64,000 bases of DNA from Arthrobacter sp. PGP41 (lineage in GTDB: Bacteria; Actinomycetota; Actinomycetes; Actinomycetales; Micrococcaceae): NCBI RefSeq assembly GCF_002953935.1, contig NZ_CP026514.1, forward strand, positions 558,001 through 622,000, in the 5' to 3' direction. Position 1 is the stretch's first letter. Every line of letters begins with the position of its first letter. This document shows positions 54,317 through 63,954 of the stretch, piece by piece. The position numbers were made by a program, and so were the translations under genes. The notes under the pieces are model-generated. The model was not told the origin of the DNA. It was given only the letters and a program-made list of their open reading frames with translations, and did not search any database.

Positions 54317-54955
54317 ATGGCCGTTGAACTCGAGGAACTGCTGCTGCCGGACGCGGCCGCATGGCGCAGCTGGCTCGAGGCGAACCACAGCACCAGCCCC
54401 GGCGTGTGGCTGGTGCTGCACAAAAAGGGCGGAAACGTGACGGAACTGGACTACGCCGCCGCACTGGACGAGGCACTGTGCTTTGGCTGGATCGATGGCC
54501 AGGCGCGCCGCCGTGATGAGCACACGTCGCTCCAGCGGATGACGCCCCGGACCCGCAGGAGTCCGTGGTCGGCGCGGAACGTGGGCCACGTGGCGCGGCT
54601 GGATGCGGCGGGGAAGATGACCGACGCCGGCTGGGCGGCTGTGAATGCGGCGAAGGCTGACGGGCGCTGGGCAAACGCGTACGGCGGACAGGCCGTGGCC
54701 GAGGTTCCGGAGGACCTGGCCGCCGCCATTGCCGCGGTTCCCGCCGCCCAGGCGATGTTCGACGTCCTGACCAGGACAAACCGGTTTGCGCTGATTTACC
54801 GGGTCAACTCCGCTGTGCAGGCTGCCACCCGGGAACGGCGGATTGCCGGGTTCGTGGACATGCTGGCGCGGGGCGAGGCCCCGTATCCGCAGAAGAAGCG
54901 TCCCGGCGACCCTGCGCCGTCACCCCAACCGACCAGCCCGCCCCCAACTGAGTAG
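54317..54955 (+). CDS. YdeI/OmpD-associated family protein
   Basis: 212 residues starting VELEELLLPDAAAWRSWLEA. LVLHKKGG, LDEALCFGWIDGQARRRDE and RNRAIAL-like C-terminal YRVNSAVQAATRERRIAGFVDML are the family blocks (bacteriocin-protection/OmdA type). Function is not well defined. The last codons and stop lie inside a family B palindrome, which may have altered the natural C-terminus (PTSPPPTE). Confidence 0.85.
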   Translation: MAVELEELLLPDAAAWRSWLEANHSTSPGVWLVLHKKGGNVTELDYAAALDEALCFGWIDGQARRRDEHTSLQRMTPRTRRSPWSARNVGHVARLDAAGKMTDAGWAAVNAAKADGRWANAYGGQAVAEVPEDLAAAIAAVPAAQAMFDVLTRTNRFALIYRVNSAVQAATRERRIAGFVDMLARGEAPYPQKKRPGDPAPSPQPTSPPPTE

Positions 54956-55009
54956 CGCTAAGTGTCGTTTTGAGGCTCCAAAACGACACTTAGCGCTACC
55001 TAGTTGGGG
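54942..55009. repeat. Palindromic element, family B copy 2
   Basis: A 68-bp near-perfect palindrome: CCCCAACTGAGTAGCGCTAA ... TTAGCGCTACCTAGTTGGGG, with core AAGTGTCGTTTTG and CAAAACGACACTT around AGGCTC. It supplies the stop codon of the YdeI-family gene (TAG at 54953-54955) and abuts the stop of the convergent fbpC gene at 55010. Its core matches copy 1 at 37881 almost base for base. Confidence 0.92.
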
Positions 55010-56167
55010 TTAGTCGTCCAGGGGGAACGCCACGCCTTCGCCAACCACGCGCAGGCACAGCTCCATGCCGGGCCGGGCGATGGAGGCGTTCCAGTGCCGG
55101 ATGGTGATGATCTCGCCGCCGCCGGGGTAGCGGTGGTCCGGGCTGGAGGCCAGCTGTGGCGGAACGGACAGTTTCAGGCGCACGGTGGTTTCCGGGCCGA
55201 AGTAGTCCGTGTCCACTACAACGCCGCGGATGTTTCCGCCCTCGGCAATCCTGATCTGCTCGGGCCGCAGCATCAGCTGCACCCGGCCCTGCGCCGGCGG
55301 CCGCCGGACGGGGATCGCCCCCAGGGAGCAGGTTGCCAGCGAACCCTCCAGCCAGGCGTCCAGGATGACCGCGTCCCCCAGGAACTCGGCCGTGGCCCGG
55401 TCCGCCGGGCGGGTGTACACCACGAACGGGTTGCCGATCTGGGCGAGTTTGCCGCCACGCATTACAGCCACCTGGTCCGCGAAGGACAACGCCTCGGCCT
55501 GGTCATGGGTCACCAGGATGGTGGTCACGCCGGCCTTATTCAGGACCTTGGCCACTGCCCGGCGGGTGGCTACCCTGAGCCCCGCGTCGAGTGCTGAGAA
55601 GGGCTCGTCAAGGAGCATCAGTTCGGGCTCCCGCGCCAGGGCCCGGGCCAGTGCTACGCGCTGCTGCTGCCCGCCGGAGAGCTGGTGCGGGCGGCGCCTG
55701 GCCATGGCCGGATCCAGTGACACCATTTCCAGCAGTTCGCTGATCCGTGCGGCCACAGCGCGCCGGCCGCCGGGCAGGCGGTCCGGATCGAGCCCGAAGG
55801 CCACATTCTGCCCCACGCTGAGGTGCGGGAACAGGGCGCCGTCCTGGGCTACATACCCGATGTGCCGTTTGTGCGCGGGCACCCAGACGCCGTCGCCCGC
55901 CACTTTGGTGCCGTTCAGCGCGATGCTGCCCGTCTCGGGGTGCTCGAAGCCGGCGATCAGCCGCAGCAGGGTGGTCTTGCCTGACCCGGACGGGCCCACA
56001 ATGGCCGTGGTTCCGCCTTTGGCGACGGAGAGGTTGACGCCCTTCAGGACGGCCTGGTTGCCGAAGTTCTTGGTGACGTCCGTGATCTCCAGGTGGCTGT
56101 TTGTGGTGGGCGCCACGGACGGCGCGATCCGCGGTTCCGGCAGCCTCGAGGGGGCTTGTTCTGTCAC
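55010..56167 (-). CDS. Iron(III) ABC transporter ATP-binding protein (FbpC type)
   Basis: 385 residues from GTG 56167. ATPase motifs: Walker [19 protein letters not shown], signature [20 protein letters not shown], Walker [17 protein letters not shown] and switch [13 protein letters not shown]. The C-terminal TOBE-type domain ([16 protein letters not shown]) is typical of FbpC/PotA-like importers. The GTGA overlap with the permease gene shows coupling. The iron substrate is inferred from the binding protein and the iron box upstream of the operon. Confidence 0.93.
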   Translation of the reverse strand: MTEQAPSRLPEPRIAPSVAPTTNSHLEITDVTKNFGNQAVLKGVNLSVAKGGTTAIVGPSGSGKTTLLRLIAGFEHPETGSIALNGTKVAGDGVWVPAHKRHIGYVAQDGALFPHLSVGQNVAFGLDPDRLPGGRRAVAARISELLEMVSLDPAMARRRPHQLSGGQQQRVALARALAREPELMLLDEPFSALDAGLRVATRRAVAKVLNKAGVTTILVTHDQAEALSFADQVAVMRGGKLAQIGNPFVVYTRPADRATAEFLGDAVILDAWLEGSLATCSLGAIPVRRPPAQGRVQLMLRPEQIRIAEGGNIRGVVVDTDYFGPETTVRLKLSVPPQLASSPDHRYPGGGEIITIRHWNASIARPGMELCLRVVGEGVAFPLDD

Positions 56168-57753
56168 TGTCCGGCTACTTTCTTGGACTGCTGGAAAAGG
56201 AGGTACGTCATCGGCGCGGAGAGCAGGATCATCAGCAGGGCGTACGGCGCGGCGCCTGCGTAGTCGATCTCGCTGCTCTTGCTCCAAAACTCGGTGGCCA
56301 GCGTGCGCGTTCCGTTGGGGGAGAGCAGCAGGGTGGCGGTGAGCTCGTTGGCGATGGCAAGGAAGACGAGAGCCGCGCCGCCCGCGGCGGCTGGTGCCGT
56401 GAGCCGCAGGGTGACCCGGACGAAGGACACGAGCGGAGGCTTGCCCAAGGCCTGGGCGGCCTCGTCCAGTTCCTTCGGAGCCTGCGCCAGTCCAGCCCGG
56501 AGGTTGACCAGGGCGCGCGGCAGGAACAGGAGGACGTAGGCCGCCACCAGCACCCCTGCGGTCTGGTAGATCCCCGGCACAATCCGGATGCTCACCGTCA
56601 CGAAGGCCAGGCCCACCACGATGCCGGGCAGGGAGCTGGTGATGTAGTTGGAGAGCTCCAGGGACTTGCTGAACCAGCCGGGGTGGCGGACAGCCAGGTA
56701 TGCCATCGGAAATGCCACCACGATGGTGGCCGCTGCGCCGGTCAGGCCATAGCCGAGCGTGGTGAGGAGGGCCGGCAGGAACTCGTCCGCGGCCCAGGCG
56801 GCGGTTCCGCCGGAGGCCACCCAGCGCAGCACAAAGAACAGGGGGAGGCCGAAGGCCAGTACGGTCAGTCCCACGAGGAACAGCTGGGCGGGAAGCTGGT
56901 ACGCGTGCAGCGGCAGGCGCAGAGCCTTCGCCTGCGCGCCGGGGCCGATGCGGGCGTAGCGGGCGGTGCCGCGGCTCCTGACTTCGGCCAGCAGCAGGAG
57001 GAGGCAGAAGAACACCAGCACGCTGGCCAGCATGTTTCCGGCAGCACCGTTGAACGTTGACTGGTACTGCACCATGATGGCCGTGGTGAAGGTGTCGAAG
57101 CGGATCATGGCGAACGCCCCGTACTCGGCGAGCAGGTGCAGGGCCACCAGGAGCGCACCGCCGGTCATGGCAATGCGCAGCTGCGGGAGGACTACCCGGA
57201 AGAAGGACCGCCAGGCGCCGAGGCCCAGCGCGGCCGCCGACTGCTCGATGGCAGGGTCCAGCCGGCTGAGCGCGGCAGCGGCGGGGATGTAGACCAACGG
57301 GAAGTAGGACAGTGTTGCGATCAGGACCCCCGAGCTCAGGCCGCCGAGCGACGGGATTGCCGAGACCCAGGCGTAGCTGTTGACGAACGCAGGGATGGCC
57401 AGCGGCGCGGCCAGGAGCACAGCCCAGATCCGCGCGCCGCGCAGCGTTGTGCGTTCCACGAGCCATGCCCCGGCGACACCGAGGACCAGGCACAGCGGGA
57501 CGGTGATCGCCGTCAGCAGGAGGGTGTTGAGCAGCAGTTCGGCCACGCGCGGACGGAAGATGAGTTCGACGGCGGTGTCCCAGCCGGTTGCCGCGGTCAT
57601 GTACACCACGTAGGCCAGCGGAACGAGCGAAAACAGGGCAATCAGCACCGCCAGCGCGGACACCGCAGAAACGCCGAAAGGCGGGCGGGGGCTGCTGCCC
57701 CGGCCCGCCGTCGTCGAGCTCCCCCGAGGGGGAGCCGAGAGATCAGGAGTCAC
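56164..57753 (-). CDS. Iron(III) ABC transporter permease (FbpB type)
   Basis: 529-residue fused permease with about 12 helices and two binding-protein-dependent-transport modules. EAA-like loops are visible as [24 protein letters not shown] in the first half and [24 protein letters not shown] in the second. The doubled architecture in one polypeptide is characteristic of FbpB/SfuB rather than sugar permeases. It is co-directional with the binding-protein gene, 4 bases upstream. Confidence 0.94.
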   Translation of the reverse strand: MTPDLSAPPRGSSTTAGRGSSPRPPFGVSAVSALAVLIALFSLVPLAYVVYMTAATGWDTAVELIFRPRVAELLLNTLLLTAITVPLCLVLGVAGAWLVERTTLRGARIWAVLLAAPLAIPAFVNSYAWVSAIPSLGGLSSGVLIATLSYFPLVYIPAAAALSRLDPAIEQSAAALGLGAWRSFFRVVLPQLRIAMTGGALLVALHLLAEYGAFAMIRFDTFTTAIMVQYQSTFNGAAGNMLASVLVFFCLLLLLAEVRSRGTARYARIGPGAQAKALRLPLHAYQLPAQLFLVGLTVLAFGLPLFFVLRWVASGGTAAWAADEFLPALLTTLGYGLTGAAATIVVAFPMAYLAVRHPGWFSKSLELSNYITSSLPGIVVGLAFVTVSIRIVPGIYQTAGVLVAAYVLLFLPRALVNLRAGLAQAPKELDEAAQALGKPPLVSFVRVTLRLTAPAAAGGAALVFLAIANELTATLLLSPNGTRTLATEFWSKSSEIDYAGAAPYALLMILLSAPMTYLLFQQSKKVAGQ

Positions 57754-57757
57754 GGAT

Positions 57758-58813
57758 TTAGAGGAGTCCTGCCGCTGTCATCAGGTCGGTGACCTTCTTC
57801 GAGTTGAGCTTGGCGGGATCGACAGTGGGGGCCTGGAGCTCCGCGATCGGAACCAGCTTCTCGTTGGCCGGAACATCCGAGGCGATGGCGTACTCGAACG
57901 AGGTGCCGTCCTTTAGGATTTCCTGGCCCTTCTTGCCGGTGATGAACTTCAGGAACGCCTGGGCATCAGCAGCCTTCTTGGAGCTCTTCAGGACACCGCC
58001 GCCGGATACGGAGAGGAAGGCGCCCGGATCCTGGTTCTTGAAGTAGTACGGGCTGACGTTCTTGGAGTTCTCGCCCGTCTTCGCCTGGTCGCCGTAGTAG
58101 TAGTAGTGGTAGATCAGGGCCGCATCCACTTCACCGGCGTTGACGGCCTTCATGGCGGTGCTGTTGCCCTTGTAGGCCTTGAAGTTTTCCTTCATGCCCT
58201 TGAGCCACTCCTCGGTTGCGGCCTCGCCCTTGAGCTCGAGCAGTGCCGAGACAATGGCCTGGAAGTCGGCGCCGGACGGCGAGGCGGCCCACTTGCCCTT
58301 CCACTCCGGGTTGGCCAGGTCCAGCATGGACTTGGGCAGCTTGTCTTCCGTCAGCTTGTTCTTGTCGTACACCAGGACCGTGGAGCGGGCAGCGATGCCT
58401 GTCCACTTGCCGGTGGAAGGACGGAACTCTGCCGGCACCTGCGCGGCGGTTGCCGCGTCCACATCCGCGAACAGGCCGGCGTTCTCAACCTGGGTCATGG
58501 CGGGGGAGTTTTCCGTCAGGAAAACGTCGGCCGGGGAGGCGTCGCCTTCCTGGATGATCTGGTTGGACAGCTCGGTGTCCGACCCCTGGCGCATGGTGAC
58601 CTTGATGCCGGTCTCCGCCGTGAAGGCGTCGATCCATTCCTTGGTCAGGCTCTCGTGCTGCGCGTTGTAGACGGTGATTCCGCCCGAGTCCCCGCCAGCG
58701 GCGGAAGACGAGCCGGTGGCTGCCGGAGTGGAACCGCCGCCGCAGGCGGTCAGTCCGAGGGCTGCGGTGGCGGCGAGTGCGATGCCGGCCAGGGCGCTGT
58801 TGCGGATCTTCAT
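57758..58813 (-). CDS. Iron(III)-binding lipoprotein of ABC importer (FbpA type)
   Basis: 351 residues with a lipoprotein signal ([18 protein letters not shown]). Mature motifs [38 protein letters not shown] and [17 protein letters not shown] are those of the periplasmic ferric-binding family. The Tyr cluster YHYYYYG contains the typical iron-coordinating tyrosine pair. The start is ATG 58813. It is the first gene of the fbpABC-like operon, controlled by a DtxR-type iron box about 80 bases upstream. Confidence 0.94.
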   Translation of the reverse strand: MKIRNSALAGIALAATAALGLTACGGGSTPAATGSSSAAGGDSGGITVYNAQHESLTKEWIDAFTAETGIKVTMRQGSDTELSNQIIQEGDASPADVFLTENSPAMTQVENAGLFADVDAATAAQVPAEFRPSTGKWTGIAARSTVLVYDKNKLTEDKLPKSMLDLANPEWKGKWAASPSGADFQAIVSALLELKGEAATEEWLKGMKENFKAYKGNSTAMKAVNAGEVDAALIYHYYYYGDQAKTGENSKNVSPYYFKNQDPGAFLSVSGGGVLKSSKKAADAQAFLKFITGKKGQEILKDGTSFEYAIASDVPANEKLVPIAELQAPTVDPAKLNSKKVTDLMTAAGLL

Positions 58814-58890
58814 GGGGGCTGCTTTCTGGAAAAAAGTCAACGGGACCGGAGTCCTCATGGGCCGGGATTCGGGAGGCCTACGGGGAAAGC

Positions 58891-58909
58891 GTAGGTTAGC
58901 CATACCTAA
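58891..58909 (-). promoter_or_regulatory. DtxR/IdeR-type iron box upstream of fbpA
   Basis: On the minus strand TTAGGTATGGCTAACCTAC matches the 19-base DtxR consensus (TTAGGTTAGSCTAACCTAA) at 16 of 19 positions. It is placed 78 bases before the fbpA start, overlapping a plausible -10 (TAGGTAT). Iron-dependent repression of the importer is the direct prediction. Confidence 0.85.
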
Positions 58910-58932
58910 GCCACCAAGCCGCAGCGGGGTTA

Positions 58933-58948
58933 TGTGAGCAGGATCACA
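58933..58948. promoter_or_regulatory. Perfect GlxR/CRP-type site
   Basis: TGTGA-GCAGGA-TCACA, an exact TGTGA-N6-TCACA palindrome, the consensus for CRP and actinobacterial GlxR. It lies 24 bases upstream of the iron box and just past the end of the GH76 gene (58973), so cAMP-dependent control of the fbp operon is likely. Confidence 0.7.
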
Positions 58949-58972
58949 AGAATTACGGAAGTGTTGCGTGCC

Positions 58973-60211
58973 CTAATTGCCGGGGCTGTCCGGGAGGGTT
59001 GCCGCGGCCTCCAGGGCCATCCATGCCTGCAGCTGGGTGGAAAGCTCGACGGCGGTGCCCGCGGGGCAGGTTTCCCGTGCAGGGTTGGCAGCGTGCAGGG
59101 AGAAGATGCTTGCGCCGTTCTTTCCGTCGGCTTCGCCGGCTTCCATGGGGCGCCGACCGGCCCAAAAAGCGCCTGCCGTACTGGCCACCAGCGTGGCGGC
59201 GGTGCTTCGGGTCCGGGGGGACAGCCTGGCGTCGGCGGCCGCGAGCGCCAGGTAGCGGCAGAGGATTCCAGTGAACAGGCCGCCGTCGCCCGTCCCTTCG
59301 CACCGCAGGACGCGGGCCTCGCCGGTGGATGCTGTGCCGGTGGATGGTGCGCTGGCGAGGGGCGGAACCGTCAGGTGCTGGTCCACCGCCTCCACCACGA
59401 CGGCTGCCCGGGCAAGGTTCGCCTCCCCGCCCTGTTCCAGGAGGGCGCCCAGGACGGGGCCCTGGTTGTAGGTGTAGACCGTCCGTTCCACCACCACTTC
59501 GCCGGCCGCGTTCAGCCGCGCACCGTCGAGGTACAGGCCTTGGTCCGGGTCGAAGAGGGTGGCGTCCAGCCAGTCCAGCAGCGCTTGTGCCTTTTCGGGG
59601 CGGCCCGTCCGGGCGAAGTAGAGAGCGGCCGGCGCAGTGGCCGGGGTGTTCTTGAAATCCCGTGCTTTGCTCCAGAAAGCGCCGCCGCCCAGGTCCGCCG
59701 TGCATGCTGCCTCGAACTGGAGGGTGAGGGACTTCCGGACGCGCGCGTTGCGCCCGCGCCCCGGCTTGCGGGCCTCCTCGGCCAGCTTGTCGAGCCGGTG
59801 GGTGGCAAGCGCCAGCCAGGCCATGTCGTCGTAATAGTTGTTGACGAGCGTGAAGGCGTTCCGCAGCCGGATTCCGGTGACCAGGCGGGAGGCGAGCTGC
59901 CCGGCGCTGGGGTGCTCCCGGCCGTTGAACCTCGCGGCGGGGGTGGCGCCGCAGCCGAGTTCCCGCAGCCCTGCATCAACCAGGCAGTCAACGTAATGGG
60001 CCTGCCACCAGTAGTGCCAGGGCCCCAGGAGCGCGCCCTTCGGATCCCTGCGCCGGGAATGTGGGGTCCACTTCACGGCACCGAGGTGGGTGCCCGGCAG
60101 GAACAGCAGCCTCCTGCCGAAGAGCGTGGTCACCGATCGTGCAGCTTCATTTGCCCTGCCGTGCCAGCGGGAAAGATCCTGGCGGTCAGGGGCGGGGTCC
60201 GGACGCGTCAT
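58973..60211 (-). CDS. Glycoside hydrolase family 76 (alpha-1,6-mannanase-like)
   Basis: 412 residues with no signal peptide. The GH76 (alpha/alpha)6 barrel is shown by GPWHYWWQAHYVDCLVDAG, the catalytic Asp pair in VNNYYDDMAWLALATHRL, YTYNQGPVLGALLEQGG and FTGILCRYLALA. Members cleave alpha-1,6-mannan backbones in yeast wall or lipomannan; the actinobacterial cytosolic members are less studied. ATG 60211 is chosen over 60220 because AGGGTGGGATCC precedes it. Its 3' end meets the fbp control region. Confidence 0.88.
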   Translation of the reverse strand: MTRPDPAPDRQDLSRWHGRANEAARSVTTLFGRRLLFLPGTHLGAVKWTPHSRRRDPKGALLGPWHYWWQAHYVDCLVDAGLRELGCGATPAARFNGREHPSAGQLASRLVTGIRLRNAFTLVNNYYDDMAWLALATHRLDKLAEEARKPGRGRNARVRKSLTLQFEAACTADLGGGAFWSKARDFKNTPATAPAALYFARTGRPEKAQALLDWLDATLFDPDQGLYLDGARLNAAGEVVVERTVYTYNQGPVLGALLEQGGEANLARAAVVVEAVDQHLTVPPLASAPSTGTASTGEARVLRCEGTGDGGLFTGILCRYLALAAADARLSPRTRSTAATLVASTAGAFWAGRRPMEAGEADGKNGASIFSLHAANPARETCPAGTAVELSTQLQAWMALEAAATLPDSPGN

Positions 60212-60279
60212 GGATCCCACCCTAGTCCGCTGCCTCCCGCCCCCGGGAAGCGCCCATGGATGCAGGGCTTCCGTATTTC

Positions 60280-60297
60280 AGTTAACATTCACTAACT
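60280..60297. promoter_or_regulatory. Inverted repeat upstream of SDR/acyl-CoA dehydrogenase operon
   Basis: AGTTA (60280-60284) and TAACT (60293-60297) with 8 bases between, inside the AT-rich TTAACATTCACTAACTAA segment 50 bases ahead of the SDR gene. Position and symmetry suit a TetR-family fatty-acid regulator; no such gene is adjacent. Confidence 0.4.
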
Positions 60298-60345
60298 AAC
60301 CTCCGCGGCCGGCCTGCCGTGGGGGACGCGCATCAAGGAGGATGT

Positions 60346-61140
60346 ATGGACGTCAACGGCACTGTGGCGCTGGTGACCGGGGGAGCCTCGGGCCTGGGGG
60401 CGGCAACAGTCCGGCGCCTGTTCGACGACGGCGCCTCGGTGGTGCTGGTTGACCTCCCGTCGTCGGCAGGGGCTGCCCTCGCAGAAGAACTGAACGCGGC
60501 CGGCAGCCCGGGCAGGTCCGCCGTCTTTTCGCCCGCGGACGTGACCAGCGAGTCCGAGGTCCAGGCCGCCGTCGACGCCGCGGTCCGCCTTGGCCCGCTG
60601 CGGATCGTGGTGAACTGCGCCGGGATCGCCACCCCCGGAAAGGTTCTGGGCCGGGACGGCGTGCTTCCTCTCGAGGCCTTCAACCGGGTCATCCAGGTGA
60701 ACCTCATCGGCACCTTCAACGTGGTGCGCCTCGCAGCGGCAGCCATGGCAGCCACCGAACCGGCCACCACAGTGCTGGGCGGCCCGGAGCGCGGCGTGAT
60801 CATCAATACCGCCTCGGTCGCGGCCTTCGAAGGACAGATCGGCCAGCCGGCGTATGCGGCCTCCAAAGGCGCGGTGGCGGCCATGACGCTGCCAATCGCC
60901 CGGGAACTGGCCCGCTCGCTGGTCCGGGTGGTCACCATCGCGCCCGGCATCTTCGAGACACCCATGATGGCCGGCCTGCCGCAGGAGGCACAGGATTCCC
61001 TGGGGGCGCAGGTGCCGCATCCCTCACGGCTGGGCAGGCCCCACGAGTACGCAAACCTCGTGGCGCACATCGTGGACAACGCCATGCTGAACGGGGAAAC
61101 CATCCGCCTCGACGGCGCCATCCGGATGGGCCCGAAGTGA
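60346..61140 (+). CDS. SDR family 3-hydroxyacyl-CoA dehydrogenase-like protein
   Basis: 264-residue short-chain dehydrogenase with a perfect AAGGAGGATGT ribosome site. The cofactor motif is [17 protein letters not shown], with the following acidic residue VVLVDLP favouring [13 protein letters not shown], the catalytic Ser in [12 protein letters not shown] and Tyr/Lys in [13 protein letters not shown] are all present. The pattern resembles type 2 3-hydroxyacyl-CoA dehydrogenases (HSD17B10/FabG-like). The GTGA overlap with an acyl-CoA dehydrogenase supports a role in beta-oxidation or branched-chain catabolism. Confidence 0.92.
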   Translation: MDVNGTVALVTGGASGLGAATVRRLFDDGASVVLVDLPSSAGAALAEELNAAGSPGRSAVFSPADVTSESEVQAAVDAAVRLGPLRIVVNCAGIATPGKVLGRDGVLPLEAFNRVIQVNLIGTFNVVRLAAAAMAATEPATTVLGGPERGVIINTASVAAFEGQIGQPAYAASKGAVAAMTLPIARELARSLVRVVTIAPGIFETPMMAGLPQEAQDSLGAQVPHPSRLGRPHEYANLVAHIVDNAMLNGETIRLDGAIRMGPK

Positions 61141-62357
61141 CTGCACACGAGATGAAGGACGAGGCCCTGCCGGAGCTGCCCGCCGCGGACTTCTTCGCCT
61201 TTGAATCCCTCCTGGGCCAAAAGGAACGCGACAAGCTCGCGGAACTGCGGGAATTCCTGGCCGCTGAGGTAGCTCCGTACGCAGGGGATTGGTGGAACAA
61301 GGCCGAGTTCCCCGCGCACATCCTGCCCAAACTGGCTGCCCTTGAGCTCAGCACGCCCGCCCAGCGCGGCTACAGCAATCTGTTCGCCGGCCTGGTGATT
61401 GCAGAGATGACGCGCGTGGACACCTCCATTGCCACCTTCTTCCTGGTCCACCACGATCTGTTTGTCCAGGCCCTGTACGACTTCGGGTCCGCGGACCAGA
61501 AGCGGCGGCTGCTGGCAGACGCCTCGGATTTGCGCATCACGGGTGCCTTCGCCCTGACCGAGCCCAATCATGGTTCGGATGTGGCGGGCGGCATGGAGAC
61601 GCGGGCCAGGCGCATCTCTTCCGTGACAGGCGAGGCCGACGACGATGGTGACGCCTGGGTGCTGAACGGCGCCAAGCGGTGGATCGGCAACGGGACGTTC
61701 TGCGACTACATGCTGGTGTGGGCGCTGGACGAGGCGGACGGGCTGGTCCGCGGGTTCATCGTGGACGCCACGTTGCCAGGCGTCACGCGGACCCGGATCG
61801 AGAACAAGATTGCGCTGCGGACGGTGCAGAACGCGGACATCCTCCTGGCGGACGTCAGGGTGGCCGAGGCCGACCGGTTCGCGTCCGTCAACAGCTTCGA
61901 GGACACCAAGGAGCTGCTGCGGGGCTCACGGATCATGGTCGCCTGGCAGGCCGTCGGCCAGCAGTTGGCCGCCTTCGACGTCGCCCGGCAGTACGCCGTG
62001 GAGCGCCGGCAGTTCGGCCGCCCGCTGGCGCAGTTCCAGCTGATCCAGCAGCAGCTCGTGACCATGCTCGGCAACGCGGTGGCGAGCATGGGCATGATGG
62101 CAGGGCTGGCGCGGCTGCAGGATGACGGAGCCGCAGACATGCCGCAGGTAGCACTCGCGAAGTCATACCTGAGCGCACGGATGAGGGAAACGGTGGCGCT
62201 GGGCAGGTCCATCCTGGGCGGGAACGGGATTCTGACCGAGTACCGGATGGCCAAGATTTTCTCCGACGCCGAGGCCATCTACACCTACGAAGGGTCCTTC
62301 GAGGTCAACACCCTGATTGTGGGCCGCGCCATCACGGGGGTTTCGGCAATCACCTAA
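61137..62357 (+). CDS. Acyl-CoA dehydrogenase (glutaryl-CoA dehydrogenase-like)
   Basis: 406-residue flavoenzyme. [20 protein letters not shown] is the FAD/substrate motif, [19 protein letters not shown] the second flavin motif, and the C-terminal [20 protein letters not shown] with [11 protein letters not shown] carries the candidate catalytic Glu. [24 protein letters not shown] matches the glutaryl-CoA dehydrogenase branch, which also includes other short-chain enzymes. The start is GTG overlapping the SDR stop. Substrate cannot be fixed from sequence alone. Confidence 0.93.
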   Translation: MTAHEMKDEALPELPAADFFAFESLLGQKERDKLAELREFLAAEVAPYAGDWWNKAEFPAHILPKLAALELSTPAQRGYSNLFAGLVIAEMTRVDTSIATFFLVHHDLFVQALYDFGSADQKRRLLADASDLRITGAFALTEPNHGSDVAGGMETRARRISSVTGEADDDGDAWVLNGAKRWIGNGTFCDYMLVWALDEADGLVRGFIVDATLPGVTRTRIENKIALRTVQNADILLADVRVAEADRFASVNSFEDTKELLRGSRIMVAWQAVGQQLAAFDVARQYAVERRQFGRPLAQFQLIQQQLVTMLGNAVASMGMMAGLARLQDDGAADMPQVALAKSYLSARMRETVALGRSILGGNGILTEYRMAKIFSDAEAIYTYEGSFEVNTLIVGRAITGVSAIT

Positions 62358-63202
62358 CCCCCGCGGGGGTACGGCTTCTCGCCCGCCTCCACGCGCACGT
62401 CCAGCGAATTGTTCCTCACCGGCATGGGGCACGTGCCGTACGGGGTGAAGGCGCTGGGATAGTTGATGGCCCGGTTGAAATCCAGCACCACGGTCGCATT
62501 TCCGGTTGAATCCGTTCGTGGCCGCGGCAAGGACAGCTTGCGCCAGTCATCCGTTTGTCCCGGCGGGGCGGCGCCGTTGGTTTCGTCATGGAAAGTGACG
62601 GTCAGCGCCCCGAGCTTCTCCTCCTCCGCCTGCAGCCGGCACTCGTGGCCGCTCCCGGGAACGCGGAAAACGACTTCGCCCACGGTGCGGTGGATGCCAT
62701 CCACCAGGGGATTGGCCGTGGCGATGGGCACGTCCACGGGTTCGGGATAGGGTTCGAACCGACCGGGAACCTCCCAGTCGGGGTTGTAGTCGAAGGTAGG
62801 CACTCCGGCGAATTCGGTGAACACTGGGGAGGCCGAGTCCCGGGTCCGGATGGCATAGCGCCCGGCCCGCCTGGCCAGTTCCACCACCACCTGGTCCCCG
62901 CCAGGTCCGCCGAACTGCACCCACATCAGCGACTCCTCATCGGCGAGGGCCGCGGAAATCGTCCCGGACACTGGTTCCCCTGACTCCACCAGGGACAGGC
63001 CGTCGGCGGGCACCGCGGTGAGTTCCGCCGTCGTGCCGTCCGTCGACCAGAGCCCGGGAGCAAGTTCGACGGCAGCGGGGGAGTTCTCAAGCCACTGGAA
63101 CGAGGTGAGGGTCAGCCAGCCGTGGCGGGCGGCGAGGGCTTTGTTGCGGTTGTCGCGGAAGCGCTGCCAGCGCTCCACCTTGGCTGCGGGGAGGGTGCCC
63201 AT
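62354..63202 (-). CDS. DUF1684 domain-containing protein
   Basis: 282 residues from ATG 63202 (AAAGGAACC upstream). DUF1684 landmarks are WRKLSLPRPRTDSTGNATVVLDFNRAINYPSAFTPYGTCPMP, of which RAINYPSAFTPYGTCP is the signature, and HGWLTLTSFQWLENS at the N-terminus. Family members are uncharacterised, predicted hydrolase-like proteins. It converges with the acyl-CoA dehydrogenase, the 3' ends overlapping by 4 bases. Confidence 0.9.
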   Translation of the reverse strand: MGTLPAAKVERWQRFRDNRNKALAARHGWLTLTSFQWLENSPAAVELAPGLWSTDGTTAELTAVPADGLSLVESGEPVSGTISAALADEESLMWVQFGGPGGDQVVVELARRAGRYAIRTRDSASPVFTEFAGVPTFDYNPDWEVPGRFEPYPEPVDVPIATANPLVDGIHRTVGEVVFRVPGSGHECRLQAEEEKLGALTVTFHDETNGAAPPGQTDDWRKLSLPRPRTDSTGNATVVLDFNRAINYPSAFTPYGTCPMPVRNNSLDVRVEAGEKPYPRGG

Positions 63203-63297
63203 GGTTCCTTTCACACGGTCGGATTGCCATACCCTACAACCGCACCGCGCCGGCGTTCATTCCACTTTGGTACGGTCCGCCCTGTTGAATAGGTGGC

Positions 63298-63843
63298 GTG
63301 GACATACTTGCTGGAGTAAGCACCGAATGGCTCAAGGCCCTGACCTGGATCACGGCAGTAACAGTCGGCGTGGCAATCCTCCTGTGGCGGCCGCGGCGGC
63401 CCGACCTGGCGGGTCTGGCAGCCCTGGTGGTGTTCATGGCAGCCAGTGCCGGTGCGGGGATCTACGTCCTGAACCACCTGGGCGACGGCCGCTGGGGCGG
63501 TGACCAGCAGTCAAAACTGAGCCCGCCTCCGCTCACTGACGCACCGATGGTGGGGCAGTTCCTGGAACCGCTGGAAGGGATGCTGGGCGGCGTTACCGAC
63601 GGCATCAACGAGTTCGTGGACTTCCGGTCCGCGTTGCCGGTGGCGCTGGATTTCTTTGTTGCCGCGGGCTGGGCGCTCGCGCTTTCGGTGCCCCTGGCGC
63701 TGGTGGCCATGGTAGTCACCGCCAGGGCCGCCAAGCGGCTCAAGGCAGAATTCACAGGCTATAAGTCTGAAGTTGACCAACTCCGCGCTGAACTCAACCA
63801 GGTCAAGCGCCACGTCGGCTACCCGGCCGGCGACATTATCTGA
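63298..63843 (+). CDS. Small membrane protein with C-terminal coiled coil
   Basis: 181 residues from GTG 63298. Hydrophobic helices near residues 14-29, 38-56 and 118-138 are predicted. A short coiled-coil segment (KRLKAEFTGYKSEVDQLRAELNQVKRHV) follows the third, so the tail is cytoplasmic or periplasmic depending on topology. No named family recognised. It is divergent from the DUF1684 gene. Confidence 0.7.
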   Translation: MDILAGVSTEWLKALTWITAVTVGVAILLWRPRRPDLAGLAALVVFMAASAGAGIYVLNHLGDGRWGGDQQSKLSPPPLTDAPMVGQFLEPLEGMLGGVTDGINEFVDFRSALPVALDFFVAAGWALALSVPLALVAMVVTARAAKRLKAEFTGYKSEVDQLRAELNQVKRHVGYPAGDII

Positions 63844-63954
63844 GACGAATTCCCTCTGCAGCCACACTGCGGGTAGCATCTTTAGCTAGTTACGTGGCTC
63901 ACAGTATCCAGCGCAGTGTACGAGCCAAGTCCGAACCCTCGAAAGATAGTTTCC

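Noticed and set aside
56168..57493. Upstream extension of the fbpC frame across the fbpB gene
   Set aside because: The frame stays open by composition only. Conserved FbpC sequence begins at GTG 56167, and the extension overlaps the real permease on the same strand.
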